Assembly: GCF_000003605.2 (NCBI RefSeq)
Contig: NW_003133346.1
Location: 758,110 to 786,224, forward strand
Length of the DNA: 28,115 bases
Direction: 5' to 3'
From: Saccoglossus kowalevskii
Taxonomy: Eukaryota > Hemichordata > Enteropneusta > Harrimaniidae
Shown here: one piece after another, positions 10,555-27,535 of the stretch
Numbering within the stretch: position 1 is the stretch's first letter
Layout of the letters: the number at the start of each line of letters is the position of its first letter
Position numbers and translations under genes: made by a program
The notes under the pieces: model-generated
Told to the model about the DNA's origin: nothing
What the model saw: only the letters and a program-made list of their open reading frames with translations
Database searches by the model: none

Positions 10555-11307
10555 AACATACAATGGATTATATAACTCTCATCTTGATTTTTAGATACAT
10601 AAAAATATATATATATATTGTAAAACATGTAACGGAACTATTGTATAAACGTTGCAGGATTTTCTCTTCACAGTTTGGACAGTGCTGCCGTTAGATTGAA
10701 TATAAGATTGCGTCACCCAATCTGTTACATACATACAAAACGAATTAAAAAAACAATCAAATTTATTTTTATGAATTCACAGTCAGGTTAAAATTGTAAA
10801 TAGTTTTTCTTACGATGAAGACGGAATTTGTGCGTAACCAATGGACTATTTACTATAAAGCGAATCTACAAAACATGTTACTGTATATTTCACAACTGTG
10901 TCAGTAGTTTATCTAGCGATGTAGAACCCTATAATCTGCTTGGATGTAAACTTTGTGAAACCAAGTTTTCTTCGTGGCACTATTGAAGAATGTTTTCTGC
11001 CCATACCTACAAGCTTTGTGGTAAAAGAGAGAAAAAAGGATGCAACAGTTGATTGGACATCTGCTTCTCATATATTTCTTTGAGACTACAATGCCGTGTA
11101 TACAGTTTTCACCTTGAGAGGAAAACAAGTGATTTTTTTTTGTTTTATGATAGACCAACTCTGTTGTAGTTTTTAGTTTCAGCATTCTTATTGTATGTGA
11201 GTCATCAAATGTACGTTGAAAGGACGACTGATTTCAAATTTGTTTTTTCATGGAGATTACGTACATTTGATTAAACGATAGAAGCAACAGAGAGCTGTAG
11301 TTTTAAT

Positions 11308-11313
11308 AATAAA
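11308..11313 (+). terminator. Candidate EPS8 polyadenylation signal (AATAAA)
   Basis: Canonical AATAAA about 755 bp after the EPS8 stop, followed by a (TA)n run and then a region with G/T-rich words. A second AATAAA lies at 13592-13597. Placement relative to the stop is plausible; use is inferred. Confidence 0.35.
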
Positions 11314-11314
11314 T

Positions 11315-11340
11315 TTTATATATATATATATATATATGTA
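11315..11340. repeat. (TA)n microsatellite
   Basis: An alternating TA run just after the candidate poly(A) signal; simple-sequence repeat. Confidence 0.85.
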
Positions 11341-13591
11341 TACTGGGAGTTATGTGTTTCAAAATATGCAATAATCTTGTAATCAGTCTACCCACCTGTA
11401 GTTTAATTTTATAGCTTTTAATACCATTCATTGTAATACCGTTCATTTTAATGGTACCGATTTAGTTTAACCATTCTTATATCATTCCTATTGATACGCG
11501 AAATGTTTCAACCATATGATTTTATGTACACAGATTATTATCATCAGAGTTCCTTGATCATAATAACCTTTGACCTATTAAAGTCAAGATTTTTTTTTTA
11601 ATTTGTACAGGATTTACTTTTGAATAATATTTTTGTTTGTTTGATAAATGTTTTAAAATAATGGTAATGTATATTTTTGCTACCATTCAGGCCAAAATAA
11701 CTACTGATAGATTGTTGAAAACAAAGTAATGATTTTGAAGGTGGTTGTTTTTGCATTTCGCGTACGTATATACTTTCAACATATTTAGAAAAACTGTTTC
11801 AGATTATTTACTATTTAATACAGGGATGTTGGTATCTTACCCAGGATGATGTAAACAGAAATATTTATCCAATTTCCTTAGCTATTATGCCACAGATGTC
11901 GTGGAGAATTGTCTGAGGAAAATAGGTATAGGGATATTTTTTTTTTTGTGGTGATGGGACAAGCCTGTTTACCAGTCAGTATATCGCAGTATTATTCCAC
12001 TTGATGAATGAGTAAAGTAAGCCCAAAATAATATACAAATTACATGCATTTAACTTGGTTTTATAACTGCTGAGTTTTCAAGAAAAAAAAATGACAACAA
12101 TTTGTATTTTTAACCATATTGCTGCCTGCTTCATTTAACAATAACATGCTATTTACCCTATTATACCTCATTTTATTCACTATATCTATCTCAATGTCTT
12201 TTGTTTCAACCAAACATAACAAACTATGTACTCAGTATTCTGGATAAATTACACCTGACCTGATACTTAAAAGTTTCACCCATTGCAAGCTGTCAAATTT
12301 GTTGTGGTTATCTTAGACAGACTTGTAGTACCGGGGTATGTTGAATTAAACCATAATTAGTGATGCTACTGTATTTATTTTGGAGGCTACACACCAATGC
12401 TAAACGATAGCAGACGGTTTCCAAATATAAACAGGAAATTAAAATTTGTATTTACATTAACACATCGTCTTCTGATGCTGAGGCTTCTAGCAGTGATGTG
12501 TTTAAGAAGAAAACAAAAATTCAGAATTACCACAAGAGAGAGAGAAGTGGCAAATAATTTGTTTTTTATGGAAACCATCATGTCACCTTGAAGTGTTTTA
12601 GCAAATGAATCAGATGTAGTTGTTTTCTTTTTTTATTAGTTATTCTTAGCAAGATGGAAACAAGTTTACTATTGATTGCTTGTTTATGTTTGGTGTGATT
12701 TTCATCTTTTGGGAAGGGTAGGGGAGACTGTTAAAGCTTTCTTATAAATATGTATACATACTGTAATTATTATTCAAAGTCAAAATAACACATTCCATTT
12801 ACACGAATCTTTACGTTAAATTTTACAGGAATAGGTCAGTTACTTATAGAAAGTAGACTATTTGCAAGGGTTCTATGTTGCATCATATCTGAGTATGATA
12901 ATGTAGTTATGATATAATCACTCAAATCAACACCCATTTGTACCATGCTTTGTGTGAAATTGCTGGGTGATCATACCCAACAACTTCGTACAAGTTCTTA
13001 AGATATCCTCAGAGTATCTAATGCAGCTGAACACCCTGTGAATGGTATATTGGAAGAATGCTATGTTTGTGTTTTCACTGGCTGCCCAATGTTTAGATAT
13101 GCAGTGTAAATAACCAGTGAGATCTAGTGAGTTAACTTGCACAGAGCTAGCTGGTCTACAACAAGTGATAGTTAAAACAAAAATAGTTATTGTATGTTAA
13201 CTCAGTTTGCGGATGCTATACTGCAAGAGTGAACACCTGCTTGATGCAGGTCAGCATTCTCATTTTATTCTTCTTTTAATTTCTCATCTACCTGAGATTA
13301 AGTATATCTGTGGTATTGAATAATGTATCACTGTTTGGTTGATCCTTACGGTTCGATCAGAGGTTTCTTATATTTGTAAATTTTCGCTGAAAAATGAATT
13401 GCTTCAAGAGATCCTGAGATCTTTTCTTAGTTTGTGTTGGAACCTCTGTTTTTGAACCACACGTTTCTGTTTTCATACAAATGTCATGTAATTATTTAAT
13501 TATCTATACCAGACAGTATGTTAATATTTGCTTAACTCTTGTGTATTCATTTCATTTGATATGATGGTAATTTCATTAATATGCTTTGGTT

Positions 13592-13597
13592 AATAAA
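13592..13597 (+). terminator. Candidate distal polyadenylation signal (AATAAA)
   Basis: AATAAA in GGTTAATAAAACAATATTC, about 3 kb after the EPS8 stop, followed within 40 bases by a G/T-rich stretch (GAGTGGTGTTATTTTTATC). This is a good local context for cleavage and could define a long 3' UTR isoform. Confidence 0.35.
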
Positions 13598-14016
13598 ACA
13601 ATATTCAAACTAAGAGATGAGTTTTCAATGAGTGGTGTTATTTTTATCTTGCTTTTTAAACTGAATTCAATCCAGACACATTTGATTTTGAGCTGATGTA
13701 GGTAAATTTATTCAAGTAAATTGAACTTGCAAATGTTACCTTTGCAAAACCAATCTGTATCAATTCATTGTTTATTTGAATTAAATTTTTTGTCACTTAG
13801 AATATTTTCTTGTCACAATGTTTGATACACAATCACTCTATAATAGAGGATGATAGAAAGACTGTTCTTGATCTTAACATTGACTTGTGGTCTGACAGGG
13901 TTTATTTTCACACATACTAATTGCACAACACTTTACCAATCTCAATCTGCTGGTTAAAAAAAATGTCATCTCATGTACAACTCGTTTTGAAAATTCTTCC
14001 TGCTCTATTATTAGCT

Positions 14017-14054
14017 GGGTTTTATTTTTCCCTAAATGTGCTAAAATAAAACCC
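14017..14054. repeat. Short hairpin with 12-bp perfect arms
   Basis: GGGTTTTATTTT at 14017-14028 pairs exactly with AAAATAAAACCC at 14043-14054 across a 14-base loop. It could be a MITE remnant or an RNA hairpin. No run of T or C2H2-type context suggests a function. Confidence 0.6.
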
Positions 14055-15884
14055 TAAGAGTATGCAAAGTTCTAACATTAGAATGTATTGTTTCCTTCAC
14101 AAAACCATTAATTAAAAAGATACAGAATATCCCTGCTACACCAAGGGTGCATACCGAATGTCTCTCAAAGTTTTAGGTGCATAAGCAAATACAGAAAACC
14201 TGCTTACTACAAATAGTTTTTACACTGTCGCATATTAAACAGGATTTATTCACAAAGGACTACTATTTTCCCGTCTCTGCCCTTGAATCTAACTCAACCT
14301 AATCTTGAGCAATGTTCAAGTAATCATTATACATCTGGCATACAATCAATACTGTGATATTCATCCTTGTGATTTGCCGAAATATGGACTGGTTTTATTT
14401 CTTGTAACCGTGAAATATACAAGTTTACTGGGTCTCTTGTCTGAGGTGTTGTCTGTACACTGATTGGAGACATGATAGCTTTTCTCCTAGGTCCATCATC
14501 TAGTCAGAACACAGTGTATGATGCACAAGTGTACGAGTGTAAATGGAATATTTATGCCAGTAAATTGGACATGTATAACTGGGAGGTTGTCAGACAGTGG
14601 CCACGTAGACTTAAAACAATCCCACAACAGTGCTTAAAAATTATACTAGTATTACATTTTTGGAGAAATATGAACCATTGACCTTAAAAGCACAACATTG
14701 CATGGGTTACTATCAGTAACCTGTCTAGCATTATGGTAGGAGGAGCTTCTGTAAGTCTAAATCAACAAATATGTACATTGTTTAATCAGGGGATTATAAG
14801 TACAGCTAGGATGACTCTTTTGACATGTGAAATCCAACTCAAGATAAAATGTTGAGACATTTTATTGTGGATACGACTTTATATCAAAGAAATGTCCATA
14901 CTTTTGAAGGCCTTCGGCGAGTCCTGTAAATTATTTTGCATCAAATTTGTAATGAAAAAGTAACCATGCCCCTGTTTTCAAATTGAATATGCTGTAAAAG
15001 GTAAAACACTTGTCACGGAATGTGTGAATGTAGTACACGTGTGCACGAGTGTTGCTGACCTTTTGGAATATTCAGTAATCGAACATGAGTAATCATAGAA
15101 TGAAATACTAGTAGCCCAAAAGCCAATGACCGGCATAAAGGTCCAGTGCCTGCAAATAAAAAAATTGCGAGATCCGCACTAGATGCTGAATCTACAAGCA
15201 CCTAAAATTAAAATTATTACCGGTATATTGGGCACGTGTTCATATAAGAACTGTGAATGTGTACCAGTAATTAAATGTGTTGAGCACCCTCTGTAGTCAC
15301 GTCAAACTGATTAAAAAACTCACCACAGAGGGCGTTATCATATTCCTGTAAATTTAAACATGCTGGACTGGTTGCCATTTCTTGTAAAATGACAAGTTTA
15401 AAGAATATGCATCCCACAAACCCTTGGTGTATTTTAAATCCTGGTTTGTAAATAATATTCAGAAAAAAAAAAAGACTACGACTCCATCTCTTCCTCAATG
15501 TACGGGTACAATACAGGCAAGGTACAACACTCCTGTTTGATAATTAAACTCATAAAGTCTAAAAATAGATGTACTAGCACCGCCTAACAGTGTATATACC
15601 TGGTAGACATAAGATTGTACGTTATATGCATAGACCTTTTTGTTAGTTCAGTTTATCATATTTTGTGATTTTGAACAAGATTAGCAAGTAAAAAAAAATC
15701 TAAGAAAGCTTAGAAAGAACTGCTGTGTGCTGAAGGTATTTGAGGCATGAAGTACAAATACTGTATAAAAACACATCTTCAATACACTGAAGCAAAAACT
15801 GTTCATTGCATGCAAAATCATTGAAGTACGCCTCATTTTGACCATAGACTTGTCTTTGTCCTATATTTTTACACAAAGCACAGT

Positions 15885-16080
15885 ATTTAAAAATTTAAAA
15901 TGGCCTAATGCCAAGCATCTACACGTATATGTATCAAGTTTCATTGAAATTAATATGCACAGATTTCAACTAAAAACTAATCAGGCCTGAGCATTATCCC
16001 AGTGCATCTATGTACCGTGATAATTGGTTCATGAGATATCAGAGGAACAGATGCACACACAGACAGACAGAAAGATGCAC
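15885..16080. repeat. Interspersed repeat-like segment ending in CAGA-type microsatellite
   Basis: Contains the phrase TATCAAGTTTCATTGAAATT, then a GTGATAATTGGTTCATGAGATATC-like stretch and a short ACAGACAGACAGA tail. This arrangement (a 'caagtttcattgaaat' core, 'gagatat' and a CAGA tail) is typical of abundant invertebrate dispersed repeats. A related phrase, CCAAGTTTTGTTGAAAT, occurs at 21084-21100. Recognition is by pattern only. Confidence 0.4.
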
Positions 16081-16378
16081 TAACCGCAAAGACTTCTATT
16101 CGCACACAGGAGTCAAAAATCAAGACTACATTTATATTTCACGAAATGAATTTATTACTTTTTTTTCCACGCTGTACAATTACCCTCCCCCCAACCCCCA
16201 TATACCCAATAGAGCATCCCTACAAGTTTAATCTAGCCGTAAATTTACAATACAAGACAATAAAATGGTGCCTCAAAGAGTCCCTTGGATTGACAAACTG
16301 ATCTTGAATGACTGGGCGGTAAATAGAATACTGTATAATATTTTGTCGCTTGAAATATTTTTCTGAAAATATATGAAG

Positions 16379-16545
16379 NNNNNNNNNNNNNNNNNNNNNN
16401 NNNNNNNNNNNNNNNNNNNNNNNNNNNNNNNNNNNNNNNNNNNNNNNNNNNNNNNNNNNNNNNNNNNNNNNNNNNNNNNNNNNNNNNNNNNNNNNNNNNN
16501 NNNNNNNNNNNNNNNNNNNNNNNNNNNNNNNNNNNNNNNNNNNNN
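16379..16545. other. Assembly gap (167 N)
   Basis: A run of N bases from 16379 to 16545. Open frames that appear to cross it are artefacts. Confidence 0.99.
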
Positions 16546-18228
16546 GACAGGACAAAATCTGACCATGTGATTAGCAGAATTATCTTGACATGGTTGGTAC
16601 ACCTTAACATAAGCTTGTGCGTGAGTGAATCTAACAGTCGGAGCCAGGGGGCTACACGACAGGCTACAGAATACTGAGATTTGACGGAAGTGACACATTT
16701 CAATTAATTTGACAATACCATAAAACAATGTAATGTGTACTATCAGACATTTTGTCTTGTTAAATCAAATTTATCTTGCTGGTATCTGAATTGACCTATA
16801 AGCAGACACCAACAGAAGCAAAAACATTGTTATCTTATAAACAAACATTGGATGGCCACCCAATCACACCCCATTTTGCACAATCCGGTCTGAGAAATCA
16901 ACAGTGCAAGTCCTGACCTAGCGATTTTGAATAAATGCCAAATTACGTTTTGTGTACGTTAGCGTGATCTTGATCAGGCCCACTAGACATTCATTATCAA
17001 TAGGAGGTCATCAGCTGTACATGCCAAAGCCTTTTGATCATTGATCTATGTAAATAATGCACTAATACTTCAATTAATATCAGTCTGCATAGTTTGAGGC
17101 ACTAACCCACTTCCAAGCAGCAGCAATAATGACATTTAAAAGTTAAAGGACCACAGTCGTAAAGTATTTAATATGGGTGCCATCTTTATATACCAATACA
17201 TGCTGTACAATGACAGACTTTTTTATAAGACAATACATCACACCAGTGACAAATTTGTGAAACTCGTGGGAATTCACAAAAATGAAAACATTTGGTGTTC
17301 TTCAGTCATAGTGACATTGACCATATTCCAAAGTCCAACAATTACCACCATTATTGTCCTTAAGATGTCTATTAGACATAAAATCGCCAAAATTATTTTT
17401 GAATATTGTACAATAAATCATAAATCAGTAACGAAAATAAATTCCATTTCCAGTAATGAAATACAGATATTTGTAAGATGAATATCACTAATTCACTCAA
17501 GATAAATATTTTTTTTTTCTGTAATAATTCTGAAATATTCACAATAATGTAATCAAAATATCCGAAGCCATGTCCTGAAACCTGAATTGTTTTTTTGTAT
17601 AAAGTGAATTAGTGTATTCAAGGTTTGTGTGTGAGTGAAGTATTAAAAGAATGCAAGGCGAGATATGTAAGTAATCTACATTCAACTTAATAAATAGATG
17701 TACCGATACTCATTCATATGTTAAATATTAGTTTCATATATTAGTTTTCCCTCAAATTCAATACATTGGTTGGAAAATAAATCTTGTATAGACTACTAAA
17801 TACATGTACTATGCAGCTCTGAGGCAATAGACATACTACCGTATTTGTTCTATTAGAAATGCATAGTATACTGAAATATTAATATATTACTTGATTTAAG
17901 TTTAATGCACTAATAATAGAGCAACTACAAAACCATAGTACGAAGCTAAAACATTCGCTATCATAAATTAACTCATCAAGAATTTTATGTCATCGAGTAT
18001 GCTCCATGAAAAAGAGTCTTCCCAGAATGCTACATCAAATCAAACCAATCGGGAATACAAGAAATTTGAAAGTCCATATCATTTTTCATACCCCCACCCC
18101 CAAAGTCTTGAGCACAAACACTGCCACGTGATTGCATAATCTATTACCCGTACAGCAAAATCTATTGCATATATTAGTATTTATCATTACATACATTATG
18201 CCTATATATTACGCATACATATCTCACA

Positions 18229-18234
18229 TTTAAT
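18229..18234 (-). terminator. Candidate IDH1 polyadenylation signal (ATTAAA)
   Basis: ATTAAA on the minus strand, about 95 bases after the IDH1 stop codon. It is the nearest plausible signal; no AATAAA was noticed on this strand nearby (the next is near 16151-16156). Weak evidence. Confidence 0.25.
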
Positions 18235-18325
18235 TAAAAGTGCTTGTCATATCTACCCCTCCCCTTATATGATAGCCATATTATACAGTGTCAGTCTTGA
18301 TTTAATTGCGGTGAAGTCATTCCCA

Positions 18326-23699
<5,374 letters not shown>

Positions 23700-24830
23700 C
23701 TACAGAGAAATAAACAAGAAAATAATTACTTTGACAATTTATTTTAATTACTTCAAAGGATAAAAAATAATAAGTATGAAATACAAGAAAAGCTAGCTTG
23801 ACTATTCATTTGTAATTTGCCTGTATGTGGTCTGTTAATAATTGAATTCAGTTTGTCCATCTGTTCTTGACAAACAGTTAAGTACATTACAGAGTATTGC
23901 AGCATATATGGTTAATTTTGAGCTGCATTTATAACAGCTTTTGACAAATTTTCCATAAAAACCATAGAATTTTGTAACAGTTAACATTTCTCTGGGACCA
24001 TACATATACCCGGTACAAGACAACTTGTCAGCGACTCTAACAAAATTTTGCCTTTATGATACCATAAAAATCATCAAAAATGGCAAAAATTTCTAGCAGC
24101 AAAAATTAAGTGGTTGGCAGTAGTTTTCCTATAGAGGAATCTTTAAAGCAATTGGGATCTAATCATAATCACCTAATAATAGGGTCCTACTTTCAGTGCT
24201 TAATGTATGACAAATTATACAGAGAATATTAATATTACCAGATTCGGCTGATACCTTGCCCTGGAAAATTTGATTTTTTTTAGAAAAATGTGTGTGGACC
24301 AAAAGATCGCCCGGGCGATGTTTTGGCAGATTTTACGAAGTCCATATTGTCTGGAAAAATAACCCTGCGTTGATAAAAATAGTCTCAGAAAATATTTAGA
24401 AAAAATAATGTTTCGCGTTGACCAAATATAATCATGCAAAGTATAAATTCAAAGTGTTTTAATTAAGAGCAAATGTCTGTAAGAATCAAACAATGGTGGC
24501 AGGGGTCAAAAAATAGATTTGGCTCATATTTTGCACAGTGATAGTACTTAAATTGGTCCACAACCCCTCAAAATAGCTTTCTTTTAGATCAAAACTCCTT
24601 GTTGCCATGGTAACTGGCAAACAAAGTTTTCTGGCCATTTTCCCCAATTTTCGCATGTCAAAAACACGGAAATCAGCATATTTTACGGCACTGTCTCGGC
24701 AACAACTTCAAACCTACCATAAAAACAAAACAAGATCTGAATAGACCAACATTTTGGCTTTTTCAAAATTGTTGTGCAATTTCCAAAGACAAACATTTTA
24801 GTTCTTGGGCAGCCTGAAAACAATTAGATA
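23700..24830. other. IDH1 intron 5' flank of the large transposon
   Basis: Part of the large intron upstream of the first visible IDH1 exon. Up to about 24480 nothing was recognised. From about 24485 (GGTGGCAGGGGTCAAAAAAT) to 24830 the sequence has repeat character and may be the outer end of the large element; it includes the palindrome GTTGCCATGGTAAC at 24601-24614. The matching right outer end would lie beyond the window. Confidence 0.5.
24601..24614. promoter_or_regulatory. Palindromic X-box (RFX-type) motif
   Basis: GTTGCCATGGTAAC is a perfect 14-bp palindrome fitting the RFX X-box consensus (two GTTRCC half-sites spaced by two bases). It lies in an intron, at or near the outer edge of a transposon, so a regulatory role for IDH1 is only a possibility. 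Confidence 0.3.
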
Positions 24831-25710
24831 TTTGGCCCAAATTTGTAACACTATAAGTGCCGCTCTGGTATTTTTTTTGGCTTGAAACTTGTACCATATA
24901 TAGATAATTGGAACATCTATCAAAAGCATTTTTGCAAAATTTGGTACCTTGTTTGGTTGTCACGTGACTGTCCCTTAAATTAGGCCACTTTTTATGTGTT
25001 GCGAAAATTTTGAACTTTAGCCATGTTCAAAGTACGCTACATGACGAAGTAAAATATATTTCTAATTCAACTTATTATCAAAGGTGAATCTATGTATTGT
25101 CTCTATCAAATAAATGCTTGTAGAGTTTCGAGTCATGACATTCAGTCACGTGGTTGTCCCTGAAAGTAGGCCATTTTTTGAATTTGACAAGAATTGTGAA
25201 TTTTAGCTTTGTTAGCGTACACTCCGTGACGAAGTGAACAATAATTCTAATTCAACTTTTGGTCAAATGTACATCTATCTATTGTCTATCAAATGAATGC
25301 TTGTAGAGTTTCGGGTCATGACGTTCAGTCACGTGGTTGTCCCTGAAAGTAGGCCACTTTTTGCATTGTGAATTTTCAAAGTATGCTACGTGAAGAAATG
25401 AAGAAGAATTCTGATTCAACTTCTGATCAAATGTACATCTTTGTATTTTTTACTGAATAAATGCTTGTAGAGCTTCGGGTCATGACATTTAATCACATGG
25501 TTGTCCCTGAAAGCAGGTCACTTTTTGTGCTCAACGAAAATTGTGAATTTTAGCTATGTTCAAAGTATGCTACTGTACCTGACAAATCAGGACTAACTCA
25601 ACTTCTTCTTAAGCCAGTCATCTATGTGTTGCCTATCAAGTAAATGCTCGTAGAGTTTTAGGGAGTGACGTTTAGTCCCGGAAGGTTTCTGAACATATGC
25701 CATATTTAGA
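24831..25710. repeat. Left inverted arm: tandem units of about 183 bp
   Basis: Equivalent points in each unit (the start of GTCACGTG-x-x-TGTCCCT) fall at about 24958, 25144, 25327, 25491 and 25674, so spacings are 186, 183, 164 and 183; the last copy is truncated by about 25710. Each unit carries GTGGTTGTCCCTGAAAGTAG, a GGCCACTTTTTG-like stretch, AATTCTAATTCAACTT and AAATGCTTGTAGAGTTTCGG. Confidence 0.9.
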
Positions 25711-26022
25711 AATTGTGTATCACCTGAATGTTAGGAACTTTTGTTCCTGTGTTAGTGTTCTTTTTGATATGCATTATAGAACATAGCTGAATTTAAAACA
25801 ATATCTTAGTTTCTTTATTACAAATTGATATTTACACGGCGCTTAACTAAACTTCAAGTTAACACTGTAAGTGCATTATCAGTCATTGTAGTACTAACAT
25901 AATATACATTGGACATTGACAATGTTAAAAGAAACAAACTGTTCAAGATGCATCTTCTCCAAAGTAACGGAACATCCTAACAGCATTTATCTAACTAAGC
26001 CTACATAAGAACACACAAACCT

Positions 26023-27535
26023 CTACGTCTTAGTACACTCTAGTTTTACACAAACCAGGCAGAAACTCGAGTACTCTTGAAGTTTTGCAACAAATGCCGA
26101 CTTGCGCCGACGGTCAGTGATGGAGGATACGTCGACATCAAAGTGCTCGCAAATGGACCTTAATAGTACTATGCCAATCTCATACAGGCCTCCCCTCTTT
26201 GCCAAGTCACAAAGGTTGAATGTATCGTACAGGACAGGGTGACATAGTTCGGCGTTGGTGATGATTTCCTCCTGTATGCGACTGTTAGAGGATTCGATTA
26301 CAGCAGGGTCCTGTTGCTCCTCCTCGTCGTCGTCGTCGTCGTCTTCTGAAGCTTTACGGCATTTAGCTGCCAGTCGGGAGAAATAGCTAGAGACTTGCTG
26401 GCCAGTCAAAAAGTCCTGCACCTGGAATAGCCATTGGCCTTGTGCATCACACGCATGCCTCATCTTTTTGGACACAGTAGCTTGTCCAAGCCGAAACCGC
26501 TTATCAAGGTCCTTTTTTTGCTTGTGGCTAAACCTGACAGTCTTCTTCGGACTGCGCAGTGCCCATCCTTGCCGTGGCAAAGGTGTTGTTCTTCTGACAG
26601 GCCCTGTGCAAGCTTTTCTGCGTACTTCAACTTTGTCTTGTCCAGCAAAGTCTCTCTTCCAAGCCGACGTTTGTGCTTTCCGACAGCTACATGAGCCTCC
26701 AGACCTTTGCATGTTTGATAAATCTTGACGCAGCTCTCTTCTGGACAAGGGAAAAGGCTACCACTGAGTGGGTTGCACAGTCTCATGACGTGCCGCATCT
26801 TCATCAGAATCTGATTTCTTGTTAAGCTTGCACCTTCATCTGCCTTGACCTGATGGGTCGAAATGCAGAACCAGGATTTGACGGCTGACTGACAATCTTC
26901 AGCAGCGGTGGTTCTATGGCAGGCAATCGCAGCCAAGGGACAATATTCCCTTCCCCGATGTTGTATGCTCGCCAGACACGTAGACCTGCATCACTAAACT
27001 CAAAGAGTTTGGTGATTCCATCCAGTTTCATGGATGTCGATGCAACATCTGCAACCACTTCACACAGAAAGACTTTACTCCCGGGATTCTACCACAAGAC
27101 TCAATGGCAATCATAAACTCCTCGGCCGTCTCAACATTGTGGCCCTCATTGATCCAGGTCTTATGTGGGACTTCACTGTTGTGGCCTGTCTGTCACATGA
27201 CCCTTTCCCCCCTTGTGGGTCGCAATAGTCCAGCCGTCTGATGGTGACTCGTGCTGTTTCGTTGATATGCCTAGCTGCTTGAAGTATGAGTGTGTTGTGA
27301 TAACACCCAGCATAGTCACTTCGAAGGTATAAGGACTTGGATAGATCCTTTGCTGGTATGCTACCGTGATGTGCCATGGTATGCCCCGCTTTCTAAACCA
27401 GTCTGTTCGGCTCTCCCTGTACCTCCTTGGCAGGAACTTCATGGCCCAGTCCATTACCAGAAGCACACTTGTATTATCCAGGTTATTCAGAAGTACATGC
27501 CAGGCATCATTTTGATTACACTTTGTCCCGTAGAG
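26023..27535 (-). pseudogene. Broken DDE-transposase-like gene with C2H2 finger (unnamed invertebrate family)
   Basis: Protein similarity continues on the minus strand but jumps frame at least four times, so this copy is dead. In order: VMDWAMKFLPRRYRESRTDW (about 27465-27405); LYLRSDYAGCYHN and CDPQGGKGSCDRQ (about 27340-27185); WINEGHNVETAEEF (about 27155-27110, another frame); KLDGITKLFEFSDAGLRVWR (about 27030-26965); a C2H2 finger with Cys-x4-Cys-x12-His-x5-His (about 26755-26685); VRFSHKQKKDLDKRF and FQVQDFLTGQQVSSYFSRLA (about 26555-26360); an acidic run of six Asp; and HPVLYDTFNLCDLAKRGGLY to a stop at 26023. The Asp residues in MDW and RSDYAG look like DDE catalytic positions; a segment between them and the N-terminus seem missing. 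I know the family only as unnamed repeat-associated proteins; the transposase role is inferred from position between inverted arms. Confidence 0.75.
26324..26343. repeat. CGT trinucleotide run
   Basis: TCGTCGTCGTCGTCGTCGTC encodes the Asp run of the transposase-like pseudogene on the minus strand. Confidence 0.9.

Larger units (their letters stand above)
10555..13620 (+). other. Probable EPS8 3' UTR and downstream DNA
   Basis: Follows the TGA at 10552-10554. AT-rich, no believable ORF. Candidate poly(A) signals on the + strand are ATTAAA near 10744, AATAAA at 11308-11313 and AATAAA at 13592-13597. A TA dinucleotide run follows the second. Which signal is used cannot be read from the sequence, so the UTR length is unknown (about 0.2 to 3 kb). 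Confidence 0.5.
13621..18325. other. Intergenic / 3' UTR region between convergent genes
   Basis: No convincing gene. It contains a perfect-arm hairpin (14017-14054), an interspersed repeat-like segment (15885-16080), the assembly gap and many AT-rich tracts. Short ORFs here have no recognisable domains. Part of the right end must be the IDH1 3' UTR, read on the minus strand. Confidence 0.6.

Noticed and set aside
12387-12591. Overlapping frames of 64 codons on both strands
   Set aside because: Opposite-strand mirror frames in AT-rich DNA with no recognisable protein features, in the probable 3' UTR/intergenic region.
13350-13358. GGTTCGATC, similar to a tRNA B box
   Set aside because: No matching A box, acceptor stem or T-arm pairing at the right distance was found.
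16220-16728. Several minus-strand and one plus-strand open frames of 65-152 codons
   Set aside because: They exist only because the run of N bases contains no stop codon. The flanking residues show no domain.
17173-17481. 102-codon plus-strand frame
   Set aside because: Composition is that of random AT-rich sequence (many Ile, Lys, Asn), with no domain and no splice context. It lies in the region downstream of IDH1.
26434-27228. Plus-strand frames opposite the transposase-like pseudogene, including 26434-26728 and 26916-27228
   Set aside because: Only the minus strand shows recognisable motifs (C2H2 finger, MDWAMKF, RSDYAGCYH). The plus frames are shadows of formerly coding, more GC-rich DNA.
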